Part shown: piece by piece, positions 46,456 to 56,889 of the stretch
Numbering within the stretch: the stretch's first letter is position 1
Layout: every line of letters starts with the position of its first letter
NCBI GenBank assembly: GCA_016789865.1
Contig: JAEUPC010000078.1
Location: forward strand, 1 to 64,000
Direction of reading: 5' to 3'
Length of the DNA: 64,000 nucleotides
Source of the DNA: Rubrivivax sp.
Lineage (GTDB): Bacteria; Pseudomonadota; Gammaproteobacteria; Burkholderiales; Burkholderiaceae_C
Notes under the pieces: model-generated
Told to the model about the DNA's origin: nothing
Seen by the model: the letters and a program-made list of their open reading frames with translations, nothing else
Database searches by the model: none
Made by a program: the position numbers and the translations under genes

Positions 46456-47481
46456 TCAGCCGACGAAGCGCACCCCGCGCTCCTGCGCGCGCAGCCGCGG
46501 ATCGTGCGAAAGCACGGTGAGCGGCCGACCCTCCAGCGCCTCCATGCACCGATCGAGCGTCTCGTCCTCCAACCGGCGCATCGCCTCGGCCGTGTAGAAG
46601 GTGAGGTGCGGCCACAGCAGCACGTTGGGCAGCGCAAACAGCGGCGACATCGGGTGCCCGGTGTGCGCCAGCGGCTCGCGGCCATACACATCCAGCGCCG
46701 CGCCCGCCAGCCGCCCGGCCGCCAGGGCCTGGACCAATGCCGCCTCGTCGACGATCTCGCCACGCGAGACATTGACCAGGTACGCGCTGGGCTTCATGCA
46801 CGCCAGCTCGGCTGCACCCAGCAGGTGGCGGGTGCCGGCGTCGAGCACGCAATGGATCGAAACCGCATCGCAGCGCGGCAGCATCGCGCGCAGGTCGGCG
46901 CAGCGCTGCACGCCCGGGGGCACGGCATCCTCGGCCAAGCGGGGGTCGTAGGCCAGCACCGGCATGCGAAAGGCCGCCGCCATGCGCGCCACGCTGCGCC
47001 CGATGCGCCCCAGGCCCACCAGGCCCAGGGTCCGGCCCGAAAGATCGGCGGCCATCCAGCGAGGCTCGGGCCAGGCCCAGCCTTCGCGCTGCATCTGCGC
47101 CTGGATCGGCTTGAAACGCTTGAACAGGCCCATCAGCAGCGCGAACGCGCCCTCGGCCACCGTCTCCTCGGCATAGGCCGGCACGTTGGCCACCGGCAGG
47201 CCGTGCCGGCGCGCCGCATCGATGTCGATGGCGTCGATGCCCACGCCGTACTTGACGATGGCGCGCAATCGCGGCGCCGCGGCGATGGCCCGCGCACCGA
47301 TGCGCGCGTAGCACATCAGCAGCAGGTCGGCATCGGCCAGTTCGCGCACCAGGTCGTCCTCGCTCGCGCCGTCGGGCAGCACGACGAGCCGCACGCCCAG
47401 TTCGCGCAGCCGGGCATCGACGCGCCCCATCTCCAGTTCGCGGTCGGTGCGCACGACCTTCAGGGCAGCGAAGTCCGTCAT
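46456..47481 (-). CDS. D-isomer-specific 2-hydroxyacid dehydrogenase
   Basis: 341 residues from the ATG at 47481. The NAD motif GLVGLGRIGRSVARMA, the substrate arginine in NVSRGEIVDEAALVQAL, the glutamate in ALDVYGREPL and the catalytic histidine in LWPHLTFYT give a complete active site. These enzymes interconvert 2-hydroxy and 2-keto acids. The start lies 28 bp from a half copy of the predicted PhnR operator, and it heads the leftward run that contains phnR and phnA, so a role in phosphonate or lactate-like metabolites (for example phosphonolactate) is possible but unproven. Confidence 0.85.
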   Translation of the reverse strand: MTDFAALKVVRTDRELEMGRVDARLRELGVRLVVLPDGASEDDLVRELADADLLLMCYARIGARAIAAAPRLRAIVKYGVGIDAIDIDAARRHGLPVANVPAYAEETVAEGAFALLMGLFKRFKPIQAQMQREGWAWPEPRWMAADLSGRTLGLVGLGRIGRSVARMAAAFRMPVLAYDPRLAEDAVPPGVQRCADLRAMLPRCDAVSIHCVLDAGTRHLLGAAELACMKPSAYLVNVSRGEIVDEAALVQALAAGRLAGAALDVYGREPLAHTGHPMSPLFALPNVLLWPHLTFYTAEAMRRLEDETLDRCMEALEGRPLTVLSHDPRLRAQERGVRFVG

Positions 47482-47509
47482 GCGCGGATTGCAGCCACCC
47501 GAACCCCAG

Positions 47510-47527
47510 TTGTCAACAATCTGCAAA
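47510..47527. promoter_or_regulatory. predicted PhnR operator 2 (core plus one arm)
   Basis: TTGTCAACAA, two bases, TGCAAA: the same core, spacing and right arm as operator 1. Thirteen bases (GTTTGCAGATTGT) are identical between the two sites on opposite strands. The left arm is not conserved. It lies about 29 bases upstream of the dehydrogenase start. Confidence 0.65.
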
Positions 47528-47664
47528 CTGCTCGTTTGTGCCGATGCCCGGCCGCCGCGGTGCGGGCACCATCGCTTCCTTCCAGAAGCGGGCCCGGCCC
47601 CGGTCATCGCGTCACGAGCCTGTCGCAGTTCGCGGGCATGCTGGGCGATTCGCTCCGGACTGTT

Positions 47665-47702
47665 TTCCTGATGCGCGTTCCTGGTGCGAGTTTCCTGGTG
47701 CG
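47665..47702. repeat. three direct repeats upstream of phnS
   Basis: TTCCTG-A/G-TGCG occurs at 47665, 47678 and 47692, spaced 13 and 14 bases apart, about 100-135 bp before the phnS start. Possible binding sites or a decayed tandem repeat. Confidence 0.5.
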
Positions 47703-47800
47703 ATTGCGCCGCGCCTGCAATGTTCACGGCAGCCGCCACCGCTCTCTGTTCTGTTCGACAGCCCTGAGTCCCCTTCCCCACCCTCACCGGAGATTGCCCG

Positions 47801-48850
47801 ATGCGCAGTACCGCCCTTCACCTGCTGGCCACGCTGGCCGTGGCCGTGCCGGCCGCCTTCATCGCCGCGCCTGCGGCCGCCCAGAAGACCACGCTGCTGG
47901 TCTACACCGCGCTGGAGACCGACCAGCTCAAGGCCTACCAGGAGGGCTTCGCCCGGGCCCACCCCGACATCGACATCAAGTGGGTGCGCGACAGCACCGG
48001 CGTGATCACCGCCAAGCTGCTGGCCGAGAAGGCCAACCCGCAGGCCGACGTGGTGATGGGCGTGGCCGCCTCCAGCCTGGCGCTGATGGACCAGCAGGGC
48101 ATGCTGGAACCCTACGCGCCGCTGAATCTGGACGGCATCATGGCCCAGTACCGCGCGAAGAAGAACCCGCCGGCCTGGTTCGGCATGGACGTGTGGGGCG
48201 CCACCATCTGCTTCAACACGGTCGAAGCGCAGAAGAAGGGCATCCCCAAGCCCGAGAGCTGGAAGGACCTCACCAAGCCGGCCTACAAGGGTCAGGTGGT
48301 GATGCCCAACCCGGCCAGTTCGGGCACCGGCTTCTTCGACGTGACGGCGTGGCTCACGCTGTTCGGCGACGACGCCGGCAAGGGCGGCGGCTGGAAGTTC
48401 ATGGACGGCCTGCACGAGAACATCGCCCAGTACACGCACAGCGGCAGCAAGCCCTGCAACATGGCCGCCGCGGGCGAGTTTGTCGTCGGCATCAGCTTCG
48501 AGTACCGCGCCAACACCAACAAGGCCAAGGGCGCGCCGATCGACCTGGTGTTCCCTAAGGAAGGCCTGGGCTGGGACCTCGAGGCCTTCGGCATCCACAA
48601 GGGCACGAAGAACCTGGCCGCAGCCAAGAAGCTCGCCGACTGGGCCAGCAGCAAGGACGCGATGAAGCTGTATGGCAAGAACTTCGCCATCACCGCGATG
48701 CCCGGCGTCGCCGACCCGCTGCCCAACGTGCCCAAGGACTACGAGAGCCGGCTGGTCAAGAAGGACTTCTACTGGGAAGCCGGCAACCGCGAACGCATCC
48801 TGGCGGAGTGGAACAAGCGCTACAACGCCAAGAGCGAACCGAGGAAGTAG
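47801..48850 (+). CDS. phnS: 2-aminoethylphosphonate ABC transporter substrate-binding protein (PhnS-like)
   Basis: 349 residues with a signal peptide ([21 protein letters not shown]). The fold is of the iron/thiamine/2-AEP receptor type: [77 protein letters not shown] and [20 protein letters not shown]. The following ATPase, permease and PhnW genes support 2-aminoethylphosphonate as ligand. A hairpin element follows the stop codon directly, perhaps giving higher phnS than phnT expression. Confidence 0.9.
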   Translation: MRSTALHLLATLAVAVPAAFIAAPAAAQKTTLLVYTALETDQLKAYQEGFARAHPDIDIKWVRDSTGVITAKLLAEKANPQADVVMGVAASSLALMDQQGMLEPYAPLNLDGIMAQYRAKKNPPAWFGMDVWGATICFNTVEAQKKGIPKPESWKDLTKPAYKGQVVMPNPASSGTGFFDVTAWLTLFGDDAGKGGGWKFMDGLHENIAQYTHSGSKPCNMAAAGEFVVGISFEYRANTNKAKGAPIDLVFPKEGLGWDLEAFGIHKGTKNLAAAKKLADWASSKDAMKLYGKNFAITAMPGVADPLPNVPKDYESRLVKKDFYWEAGNRERILAEWNKRYNAKSEPRK

Positions 48851-48936
48851 GCTCCCCCCGAAGCGGCCTTCGGCCGCCTCCCCCCAGGGGGCAATGCCAG
48901 CGGGCCGGCCAAGCCGGACCCGCGGCAACCGCTGGC
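48851..48936 (+). repeat. dispersed post-stop hairpin element, copy 2
   Basis: Starts at the base after the phnS stop codon. GAAGCGGCCTTCGGCCGCC hairpin, CCCCCC-A-GGGGG hairpin, CCAGCGG, CCGGCCAAGCCGG and CCGCTGG, as in the other two copies. It lies inside the phnS-phnT operon. Confidence 0.85.
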
Positions 48937-48962
48937 CTGGGTGCCACCCATCCCCCGCGACC

Positions 48963-50192
<1,230 letters not shown>

Positions 50193-50200
50193 GCAAGGCG

Positions 50201-51928
50201 ATGAGCACGCTGGCCGCACCCGCCGGGCCACCACCGGTCACGCCGGCCAGGCAGCCTCGCCTGGCCGCCACCGCGAGCGACCGCGTCGCCACGGCCGCGC
50301 TGGTGGCGGTGGCGCTGCTGCTGGTGGCCTTCCTCGCCGCGCCGCTGGCGGCCATCGGCCTGCAGTCGCTGGAAGACAACCAGGGGCGCTTCATCGGCAT
50401 CGCCAACTTCGTCAGCTACGCGCAGACGCCGGCGCTGCTGACCTCGCTGTGGAACAGCCTGTGGGTGAGCGCCGTGGTCACGCTGGTCACCGTGCCGGCG
50501 GCGTTCCTGTCGGCCTACGCACTTACCCGCAGCCGCATGCCGGGCAAGGCGTTGTTCCGCGGCATCACGCTCATCCCGCTGCTGGCCCCGTCGCTGCTGT
50601 CGGCCATCTCGCTCATCTACTGGTTCGGCAACCAGGGTGCGCTCAAGGGTGCGCTGGCCACCTTCGGGCTCGCCGAGATCTACGGCGCGCCCGGCATCGT
50701 CATCGCCGAGGCCTTCGCCGTGTTCCCGCACGCGCTGATGATCCTCGTCACTGCACTCACCGCCGCCGACGCGCGCCTGTACGAGGCGGCCGATTCGATG
50801 GGCACGCGCGCCGCGCGCAAGTTCTTCACCATCACGCTGCCGGGCGCCAAGTACGGCCTCATCAGCGCCAGCCTCGTGGTCTTCACGCTGGTCATCACCG
50901 ATTTCGGCATCCCGAAGGTGATCGGGGGCAACTTCAACGTGCTGGCCACCAACGTGTTCAAGCTCGTCATCGGCCAGCAGGATTTCCAGCGCGGCGCCGT
51001 CGTCGCGCTCTTGCTGCTGGCGCCGGCGGTGCTCACCTTCTCGGTGGACCACCTCGTGCAGCGCAAGCAGACCGCCATGCTCACCGCCCGCGCCGTGCCC
51101 TACCGCCCCAAGCGCGCACCGCTGTTCGACGCCGCGATGGGCGCGTGGTGCCTGCTGGTGGCGGTGCTGATGCTGGCGATGCTCGGCATGGCGGTGTTCG
51201 CCAGTTTCGCCAGCTTCTGGCCCTACAACCTGGCGCCGAGCCTGCGCCACTACAAGATGGGCCTGTTCGATGCCGAGTTCGGCGAAGGCTTCGTCAACAG
51301 CCTCATCATGAGCGCCGGCACCGCGGTGTTCGGCACGATGCTCGTCTTCGTCGGCGCCTACCTGCTGGAGAAGACGCTGGCGCCGCGTGCGCTGCGCGGC
51401 GGCGTGCGGCTGCTGGCCACGCTGCCGATGGCCGTGCCCGGCCTCGTGCTGGGCCTGGGGTACATCTTCTTCTTCAACAAGCCCACCAATCCGCTGAATG
51501 GCCTCTACCACACGATGGCGCTGCTGACGCTGTGCACCATCGTCCACTTCTACACCACCGGGCACCTCACGGCGGTGACGGCGCTGAAGGCGCTGGATGC
51601 CGAGTTCGAGAGCGTCAGCGCGAGCCTCAAGGTGCCGCAATGGGTGACCTTCTGGCGCGTGACGCTGCCCATCTGCACGCCGGCGATGGTGGACATCGCG
51701 CGCTACTTCTTCGTCAACGCCATGACCACCATCTCGGCGGTGGTGTTCCTCTACTCGCCCGAGACCAAGGTGGCCAGCATCGCCATCCTCAACCTCGACG
51801 AAGCCGGCGACATGGGGGCCGCGGCCGCCTGCGCGGTGCTGATCGTCGCCGCCTCGGCGGTGGCCACCCTGCTGTTCTGGGTGCTGGCGCGCATCGTCGA
51901 GCGGCGCACGCAGGCGTGGAAGGCCTGA
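50201..51928 (+). CDS. phnU: 2-aminoethylphosphonate ABC transporter permease, two-domain (PhnU-like)
   Basis: 575 residues holding two permease halves of about six membrane segments each. Docking loops are YEAADSMGTRAARKFFTITLPGAKYG in the first half and LDAEFESVSASLKVPQWVTFWRVTLPICTP in the second. The fused arrangement replaces separate PhnU and PhnV subunits, as in iron-type transporters. VITDFGIPKVIGGNFNVLATNVFKLVIGQQDF is typical of the 2-AEP permease. phnW follows after 70 bp. Confidence 0.9.
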   Translation: MSTLAAPAGPPPVTPARQPRLAATASDRVATAALVAVALLLVAFLAAPLAAIGLQSLEDNQGRFIGIANFVSYAQTPALLTSLWNSLWVSAVVTLVTVPAAFLSAYALTRSRMPGKALFRGITLIPLLAPSLLSAISLIYWFGNQGALKGALATFGLAEIYGAPGIVIAEAFAVFPHALMILVTALTAADARLYEAADSMGTRAARKFFTITLPGAKYGLISASLVVFTLVITDFGIPKVIGGNFNVLATNVFKLVIGQQDFQRGAVVALLLLAPAVLTFSVDHLVQRKQTAMLTARAVPYRPKRAPLFDAAMGAWCLLVAVLMLAMLGMAVFASFASFWPYNLAPSLRHYKMGLFDAEFGEGFVNSLIMSAGTAVFGTMLVFVGAYLLEKTLAPRALRGGVRLLATLPMAVPGLVLGLGYIFFFNKPTNPLNGLYHTMALLTLCTIVHFYTTGHLTAVTALKALDAEFESVSASLKVPQWVTFWRVTLPICTPAMVDIARYFFVNAMTTISAVVFLYSPETKVASIAILNLDEAGDMGAAAACAVLIVAASAVATLLFWVLARIVERRTQAWKA

Positions 51929-51998
51929 CCCACTGACCCCGTGACCGCTGAACCCCCGGATCACCTCCTCCTCATCGTCCTGCACTCCGCCCATCACC

Positions 51999-53117
51999 AT
52001 GGACCGCGACGCCATCCTGCTCACCCCCGGCCCGCTGACAACCACGCTGCGCACCAAGCTGGCGATGCTCAAGGACTGGGGCAGCTGGGACGCCGACTTC
52101 AACGCCGTCACCGCCGGGCTGCGCGAGCGGCTGCTGGACATCGTGCACGGGCGCGAGACGCACGTGGTGGTGCCTTTGCAGGGCAGCGGCACCTTCAGCG
52201 TGGAGGCCGCGGTGGCCACGCTCGTGCCGCGCACCGGCCATGTGCTGGTGCCCGACAACGGCGCGTACTGCAAGCGCGCCGCCAGGCTCACGCAGATGAT
52301 GGACCGCAAGGCCACCGTGATGCCGGTGGCCGAAGACGCGCCGATCAGCGCCGCGGCAGTCGAGGCGCAGTTGAAGGCCGACCCGTCGATCACCCACGTG
52401 ATCCTCATCCACTGCGAAACCGGCACCGGCGTCGAGAACCCGCTGGCCGAAGTGGCCGCGGTGTGCGAGCGGCACGGCAAGGGCCTCATCGTCGACGCGA
52501 TGTCCAGCTTCGCCGCGCTGCCCATCGATGCGCGCACGGTGCGCTTCGACGCGCTGGTGGCCGCCAGCGGCAAGTGCCTGGAAGGCGTGCCGGGCATGGG
52601 CTTCGTCTTCATCCGCAAGGCGGTGCTCGAGACCTGCGCCGGCAACAGCCAGAGCCTGGCCATGGACCTGCACGACCAGTGCGTCTACATGGGCAAGACG
52701 GGGCAGTGGCGCTTCACGCCGCCCACGCACGTGGTGGCGGCGCTGTCGGAGGCGGTGGCGCAGTTTGTCGAAGAAGGCGGGCAGCCGGCGCGGCTGGCGC
52801 GCTACATGTCGAACTACCGCACGCTGGTGGACGGCATGGCGCGGCTGGGCTTCAGGCCGTTCCTGCGGCCGGAAGTCCAGGCGCCGATCATCGTGACCTT
52901 TCATGCGCCGGGGCATCCGGCCTACGACTTCAGGAAGTTCTACGCCGCCGCCAAGGCCCGCGGGTTCATCCTCTATCCGGGCAAGCTGACGCAGGTGGAG
53001 ACGTTTCGCGTGGGGTGCATCGGAGCCATCGGCGCCAACGAAATGCGCCAGGCGGTCGAGGCGGTGGCGGATGTGCTGCGGGAGATGGGCATTCCGAGCG
53101 GCGCGCCGGGGGTGTGA
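51999..53117 (+). CDS. phnW: 2-aminoethylphosphonate-pyruvate transaminase
   Basis: 372 residues, the usual size. A class V PLP enzyme: [14 protein letters not shown] at the N-terminus, [11 protein letters not shown] phosphate-binding loop, D166 in IVDAMSSF, and the PLP lysine K192 in [29 protein letters not shown] is characteristic of PhnW. It converts 2-aminoethylphosphonate and pyruvate to phosphonoacetaldehyde and alanine. Last gene of the rightward phnSTUW operon. No phosphonatase (phnX) is present; phosphonoacetaldehyde is probably oxidised and cleaved by PhnA. Confidence 0.94.
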   Translation: MDRDAILLTPGPLTTTLRTKLAMLKDWGSWDADFNAVTAGLRERLLDIVHGRETHVVVPLQGSGTFSVEAAVATLVPRTGHVLVPDNGAYCKRAARLTQMMDRKATVMPVAEDAPISAAAVEAQLKADPSITHVILIHCETGTGVENPLAEVAAVCERHGKGLIVDAMSSFAALPIDARTVRFDALVAASGKCLEGVPGMGFVFIRKAVLETCAGNSQSLAMDLHDQCVYMGKTGQWRFTPPTHVVAALSEAVAQFVEEGGQPARLARYMSNYRTLVDGMARLGFRPFLRPEVQAPIIVTFHAPGHPAYDFRKFYAAAKARGFILYPGKLTQVETFRVGCIGAIGANEMRQAVEAVADVLREMGIPSGAPGV

Positions 53118-53555
53118 TGGTTCGGGCGGTGCGGCGGTGAAGGCTTCCCTCGAAGGCTGTGGCGGCAAGGCAGCAGGCCCGATGGGCGCCCGCGCGTCGC
53201 GGCGCCCTCCGCTTCGCGGAGGGTTCGCTGCGCTGCTCGCCGAGCAGGGCCGCTCGCGCAAAGCAAGCATGCTGCGCGGTGCCGCTTGCGCGGCCGACCC
53301 TGCCCGGCTGCGCTGCTCGGCGCTCGCTCCTGATTGCGCGGGCGCCCTTCGGGCCTGCTGCCCTGCGAGACCCGCTGCGGTTTTCCAAGCGCTCGACCAC
53401 CTCGTGCGTGCCCGCTCAGGCGCGGGTGGGCCACCCTCGCCTGAGCCGCGCCGTCCATCGAACGCCCTCCTTCGAACGCCGCCCTCCAAGCGCCAACCAC
53501 GAACGAGTCGCCAAACGCCCACTCCGCTCACACTGCAGATACCTGGAGACCCCAC
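53118..53555. other. 438-bp intergenic region with spaced inverted repeat
   Basis: No gene is evident. It contains an inverted repeat described separately (53169-53195 and 53336-53362), a CCCTCCGCTTCGCGGAGGG hairpin at about 53204-53223, and many GCTGC/GCGC-rich short repeats. GGAGA precedes the next start codon. Confidence 0.6.
53169..53362. repeat. 27-bp inverted repeat with 140-bp spacer downstream of phnW
   Basis: The arm at 53169-53195 (GGCAGCAGGCCCGATGGGCG then CCCGCGC) matches the reverse complement of 53336-53362 at 26 of 27 positions. The spacer is GC-rich with smaller hairpins. It could terminate phnW transcription or be a mobile-repeat remnant. Confidence 0.8.
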
Positions 53556-54929
53556 ATGCCCAAGAAGAACAACAACGCCAAAGAACACCCGGCGCTAGCC
53601 GCCATCCGCGCCAGCGGCACCGGCAAGGTCAAGGTCGCCGTCAGCGACATCGACGGCATCCTGCGCGGCAAGTACCTGCACCGAGACAAGTTCTTCGGCG
53701 CCGCCGAAGGCGGCTTCGGCTTCTGCGACGTGGTGTTCGGCTGGGACAGCCACGACCAGTGCTACGACAACACGCAGGTCACCGGCTGGCAGCACGGCTT
53801 TCCGGATGCGCTGGCGCGCATCGACCTCGGCACCGCGCGCCGCGTGCCCTGGGACCACGGCGTGCCCTTCTTCCTCGGCGAGTTCGTCAACGCCGACGGC
53901 TCACCTTTCCCCGTGTGCCCGCGGCAGACCCTCAAGCGTGTGCTGAAGCGTGCCGAGAAGCTGGGCTTCGCGCCGATGGCCGGCGTCGAGTTCGAGTGGT
54001 TCAACTTCACCGAGACGCCGCAGAGCTGGACCGCCAAGCGCGGCGTGGGCCCCGAGCCCATCACACCGGGCATGTTCGGCTACTCGTTGCTGCGCATGGC
54101 CGACCAGCGCGGTTTCTTCAACGCGCTGATGGACGAGATGCTCGCCTTCGGCGTGCCCATCGAAGGCCTGCACACCGAGACCGGCCCCGGCGTGTACGAA
54201 GTGGCCATCACCTTCAGCGGCGCCCTCGAGGCGGCCGACCGCGCCATCCTGTTCAAGACCGGCGCCAAGGAGATCGGCAAGCGCTTCGGCGTGATGCCCA
54301 GCTTCATGGCCAAGTGGAGCCAGCAGTACCCGGGCTGCAGCGGCCACATCCATCAAAGCCTGAGTGACGGCCAAAGCAACCTCTTCTACGACGCGAAGAG
54401 CAAACGTTCGATGAGCAAGCTCTTCGAGAGCTACTTGGCCGGACAGATCGCCTGCCTGATGGAGTTCGCGCCGATGTTCTGGCCCACCGTCAACAGCTAC
54501 AAGCGGCTGGTCGACGGCTTCTGGGCACCGGTCAAGCCGACCTGGGGCCTGGACAACCGCACCGCGAGCTTCCGCGTCATCGCCGGTTCGCCCAAGAGCA
54601 CGCGGCTCGAGACCCGTTGCCCCGGCGCCGACATCAACCCGTACCTGGCGATGGCCGCCGTCGTTGCCGCCGGCCTGCATGGCGTGGAGAAGGGGTTGAA
54701 GCTCACGGCGCCGCCGATCACCGGCACCAACGTCGGCGGCGAGAACATCCCGCGCGCGCCGCGCTCGCTGGCCGAAACGACGCGCATCTTCAAGGCCAGC
54801 TCGATCGCCCGCGACTGGCTCGGCGACACCTTCGTCGACCACTTCGCCGCCACGCGCGAGTGGGAGTGGCGGCAGTGGCAGGACGGCGTCACCGACTGGG
54901 AGCTCAAGCGCTACTTCGAGATCATCTGA
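53556..54929 (+). CDS. glutamine synthetase-family ligase (gamma-glutamyl-amine synthetase-like)
   Basis: 457 residues. Typical C-terminal GS catalytic features are visible: AGVEFEWFNF and HTETGPGVYEVAITF (metal-binding glutamates), SGHIHQSLSD, VKPTWGLDNRTASFRVI, and RLETRCPGADINPYLAMAA. The N-terminus lacks the canonical GlnA1 beta-grasp sequence and has VAVSDIDGILRGKYLHRDKF, as in amine-glutamylating paralogues (PuuA, GlnT, GlnA3/4). Proposed role: ATP-dependent gamma-glutamylation of an amine such as ethanolamine or putrescine. GGAGA precedes the ATG. A gamma-glutamyl hydrolase and dehydrogenases downstream support this. Confidence 0.85.
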   Translation: MPKKNNNAKEHPALAAIRASGTGKVKVAVSDIDGILRGKYLHRDKFFGAAEGGFGFCDVVFGWDSHDQCYDNTQVTGWQHGFPDALARIDLGTARRVPWDHGVPFFLGEFVNADGSPFPVCPRQTLKRVLKRAEKLGFAPMAGVEFEWFNFTETPQSWTAKRGVGPEPITPGMFGYSLLRMADQRGFFNALMDEMLAFGVPIEGLHTETGPGVYEVAITFSGALEAADRAILFKTGAKEIGKRFGVMPSFMAKWSQQYPGCSGHIHQSLSDGQSNLFYDAKSKRSMSKLFESYLAGQIACLMEFAPMFWPTVNSYKRLVDGFWAPVKPTWGLDNRTASFRVIAGSPKSTRLETRCPGADINPYLAMAAVVAAGLHGVEKGLKLTAPPITGTNVGGENIPRAPRSLAETTRIFKASSIARDWLGDTFVDHFAATREWEWRQWQDGVTDWELKRYFEII

Positions 54930-55023
54930 TCGAACCGGTGGCGCTGTCCTGCCGGAAGAACACGGAGAACGGTGTAGAGTAAGTCGTTCTTTGACTTTGC
55001 CTTACCGACGCACGAGAGCAACG

Positions 55024-55287
55024 ATGGCCGAGACCGCGACCCTGACCAGCAAGAGCCAGCTGACTTTGCCGAAAGCCGTGCGCGATGCGATGGGTGTCGG
55101 GCCAGGCGATCTGATCCACTTCGTGCCCAGCCTGAACGGCTTCCGCATCGTCGCCACCAAGGGCGACATCACGCGCCTGCGTGGCGTCTTCAAGGGCCGG
55201 ACCACCAAGCCGGTGCGCATCGAAGACATGGATCGCGGCATCGTCGAGGCTGTGGCGGCACGCGACAAACGATCGCGCTCGCGATGA
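55024..55287 (+). CDS. AbrB/MazE-type antitoxin
   Basis: 87 residues from the ATG at 55024. An AbrB swapped-hairpin DNA-binding domain is clear: ATLTSKSQLTLPKAVRDAMGVGPGDLIHFV. The C-terminal half (RTTKPVRIEDMDRGIVEAVAAR) is the usual toxin-binding tail. The TGA overlaps the toxin ATG (ATGA), so the pair is co-translated and probably autorepressed. It is inserted between the ligase and the iron alcohol dehydrogenase. Confidence 0.88.
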   Translation: MAETATLTSKSQLTLPKAVRDAMGVGPGDLIHFVPSLNGFRIVATKGDITRLRGVFKGRTTKPVRIEDMDRGIVEAVAARDKRSRSR

Positions 55288-55682
55288 TCGGCGTCGATAC
55301 GAACATCCTGGTTCGATATCTCGTCCAGGACGATCCCCGGCAAGGCGCCATCGCGGCGCGGTTTGTCGAAAAGGACCTCAGCTCCGAGCGGCCCGGCCAT
55401 GTCTCCCTCGTCGTCCTGGCCGAGACCGTGTGGGTACTGCAGGCGCGCTACGGCATCGACAAGACCGACCTGATCCCGATCATCGCGACGCTCGCGGCCG
55501 ATGCGCGCTTCGTGGTGCAGGACGCCGACGCGCTCTGGCTCGCGCTGGAGAGTTGCGAGGAGACCGACGCGGACCTGGCCGACGCGCTGATCCGTCAGGT
55601 CGACTCTCTCCACGGCTGCTCGCACACGGTGACCTTCGACAAGCGCGCCGCGAGGCTGCCCGGCATGGTGTTGTTGCAGTAG
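55284..55682 (+). CDS. PIN-domain ribonuclease toxin (VapC-like)
   Basis: 132 residues. PIN fold with acidic residues in IGVDTNILVRYLVQDD, LAETVWVL, DADLADALI and VTFDKRAAR. VapC toxins cut tRNA or rRNA when the antitoxin is degraded. Partner of the upstream AbrB-type protein, four-base overlap. Confidence 0.88.
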   Translation: MIGVDTNILVRYLVQDDPRQGAIAARFVEKDLSSERPGHVSLVVLAETVWVLQARYGIDKTDLIPIIATLAADARFVVQDADALWLALESCEETDADLADALIRQVDSLHGCSHTVTFDKRAARLPGMVLLQ

Positions 55683-55724
55683 CCATGGCACAGGCGCGAA
55701 CCGCTTCGCCATCGTGAGCAAACC

Positions 55725-56858
55725 ATGACCATCACCCGCTTCGCCTTCCCCACCCCCATCCACTTCGGCGTCGGCGCGCGCAAGCTCGTCGGCCCGCACC
55801 TGCTGGAGCAGGGGCTGAAGCGCCCGCTCATCGTCACCGACAAGGCGCTCGCGAAGCTGCCGGTGCTGGCCGAGTTCCGCACGCACCTCGATGGGCTGGA
55901 AGTGGCCGTCTTCGACGGCGTGCAAGGCAACCCCACCTGCGCGCAGGTGATGGCCGGTGCGGCGGCATACCGGGCGCACGGTGCCGACTGCGTCATCGGC
56001 TTCGGCGGCGGCGCGGCGCTGGACGTGAGCAAGGTCGTGGGCCTGATGGCCGTGCACGCGGGCGACGTGCTCGAGTACGTGTGGGACCACCCGCAGGTGC
56101 GGCCCATCACCAACGAGCTGCCGCACTTCGTGGCCCTGCCCACCACCAGCGGCACCGGCAGCGAGGTGGGGCGCAGCTCGGTGGTGAGCGAAAACGACAC
56201 CCACGTCAAGCGCACCGTCTTCAGCCCGAAGATCCTCGCCAAGGCGGTGTTTGCCGACCCGGCGCTCACCGTGGCGCTGCCGGCGCCGGTCACCGCCGCC
56301 ACCGGCATGGACGCGCTCACGCACAACATCGAGAGCTATCTTTCGCCGGCGTTCCACCCGCTGTGCGACGGCATCGCGCTCGAAGGTCTGCGCATCGGCG
56401 CGCGTGCGCTGACGCAGGCCGTGGCCGAGCCCGGCAACATCGCCGCGCGCGCCGACATGATGATGAGCTCGATGATGGGCGCCATCGCGTTCCAGAAGGA
56501 CCTGGGCTCGGTGCACGCCTGCGCGCACGCGCTGGGCGCGGTATGCGACATGCACCACGGCCTGGCCAACGCGCTGATGATCGACACGGTGCTCACCTGG
56601 AACCACGAGGTGGTACCGCAGAAATTCGACGAACTTGCGCACGTGGCCGGCGTGGCCGGCGGCGGCTTTGCGTTCATCGGCTGGCTCAAGCATCTGAAGC
56701 AGCGCATCGGCATCACCGGCGGGCTGGCGCAGCGCGGCGTCACGCCGCAACACCTGCCGCGGCTGGTGCCGCTGGCCGCGAAGGATTTCACCGGCGCGAC
56801 AAATCCGCGCCCGGCCACCGAGGCCGACTACGAGCGCCTCTTCCTGCAGGCGATGTAA
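55725..56858 (+). CDS. iron-containing alcohol dehydrogenase (group III)
   Basis: 377 residues. NAD-binding GGGAALDVSKVVG and PTTSGTGSEV, metal ligands in ATGMDALTHNIESY and HACAHALGAVCDMHHGLANALM. The family reduces or oxidises small alcohols and aldehydes; one branch (PhpC) reduces phosphonoacetaldehyde, so a phosphonate link is possible. Position between the gamma-glutamyl ligase and hydrolase genes instead favours amino-alcohol degradation. The substrate is open. Confidence 0.85.
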   Translation: MTITRFAFPTPIHFGVGARKLVGPHLLEQGLKRPLIVTDKALAKLPVLAEFRTHLDGLEVAVFDGVQGNPTCAQVMAGAAAYRAHGADCVIGFGGGAALDVSKVVGLMAVHAGDVLEYVWDHPQVRPITNELPHFVALPTTSGTGSEVGRSSVVSENDTHVKRTVFSPKILAKAVFADPALTVALPAPVTAATGMDALTHNIESYLSPAFHPLCDGIALEGLRIGARALTQAVAEPGNIAARADMMMSSMMGAIAFQKDLGSVHACAHALGAVCDMHHGLANALMIDTVLTWNHEVVPQKFDELAHVAGVAGGGFAFIGWLKHLKQRIGITGGLAQRGVTPQHLPRLVPLAAKDFTGATNPRPATEADYERLFLQAM

Positions 56859-56889
56859 TCCGCGCTCCGCCGCTCTTCCCCTTCGTGGC

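Larger units (their letters stand above)
47482..47800. promoter_or_regulatory. divergent promoter region between hydroxyacid dehydrogenase and phnS
   Basis: 319 bp between divergent starts. It holds the second PhnR-like site (47510-47527) near the leftward start, three TTCCTG-type direct repeats (47665-47702), and a CCGGAG ribosome site before phnS. I see no convincing -35/-10 pair and no small gene. Confidence 0.6.

Noticed and set aside
54980..55023. TTGACT-type promoter for the toxin-antitoxin pair
   Set aside because: No -10 hexamer lies at a suitable distance, so the hexamer alone is not evidence.
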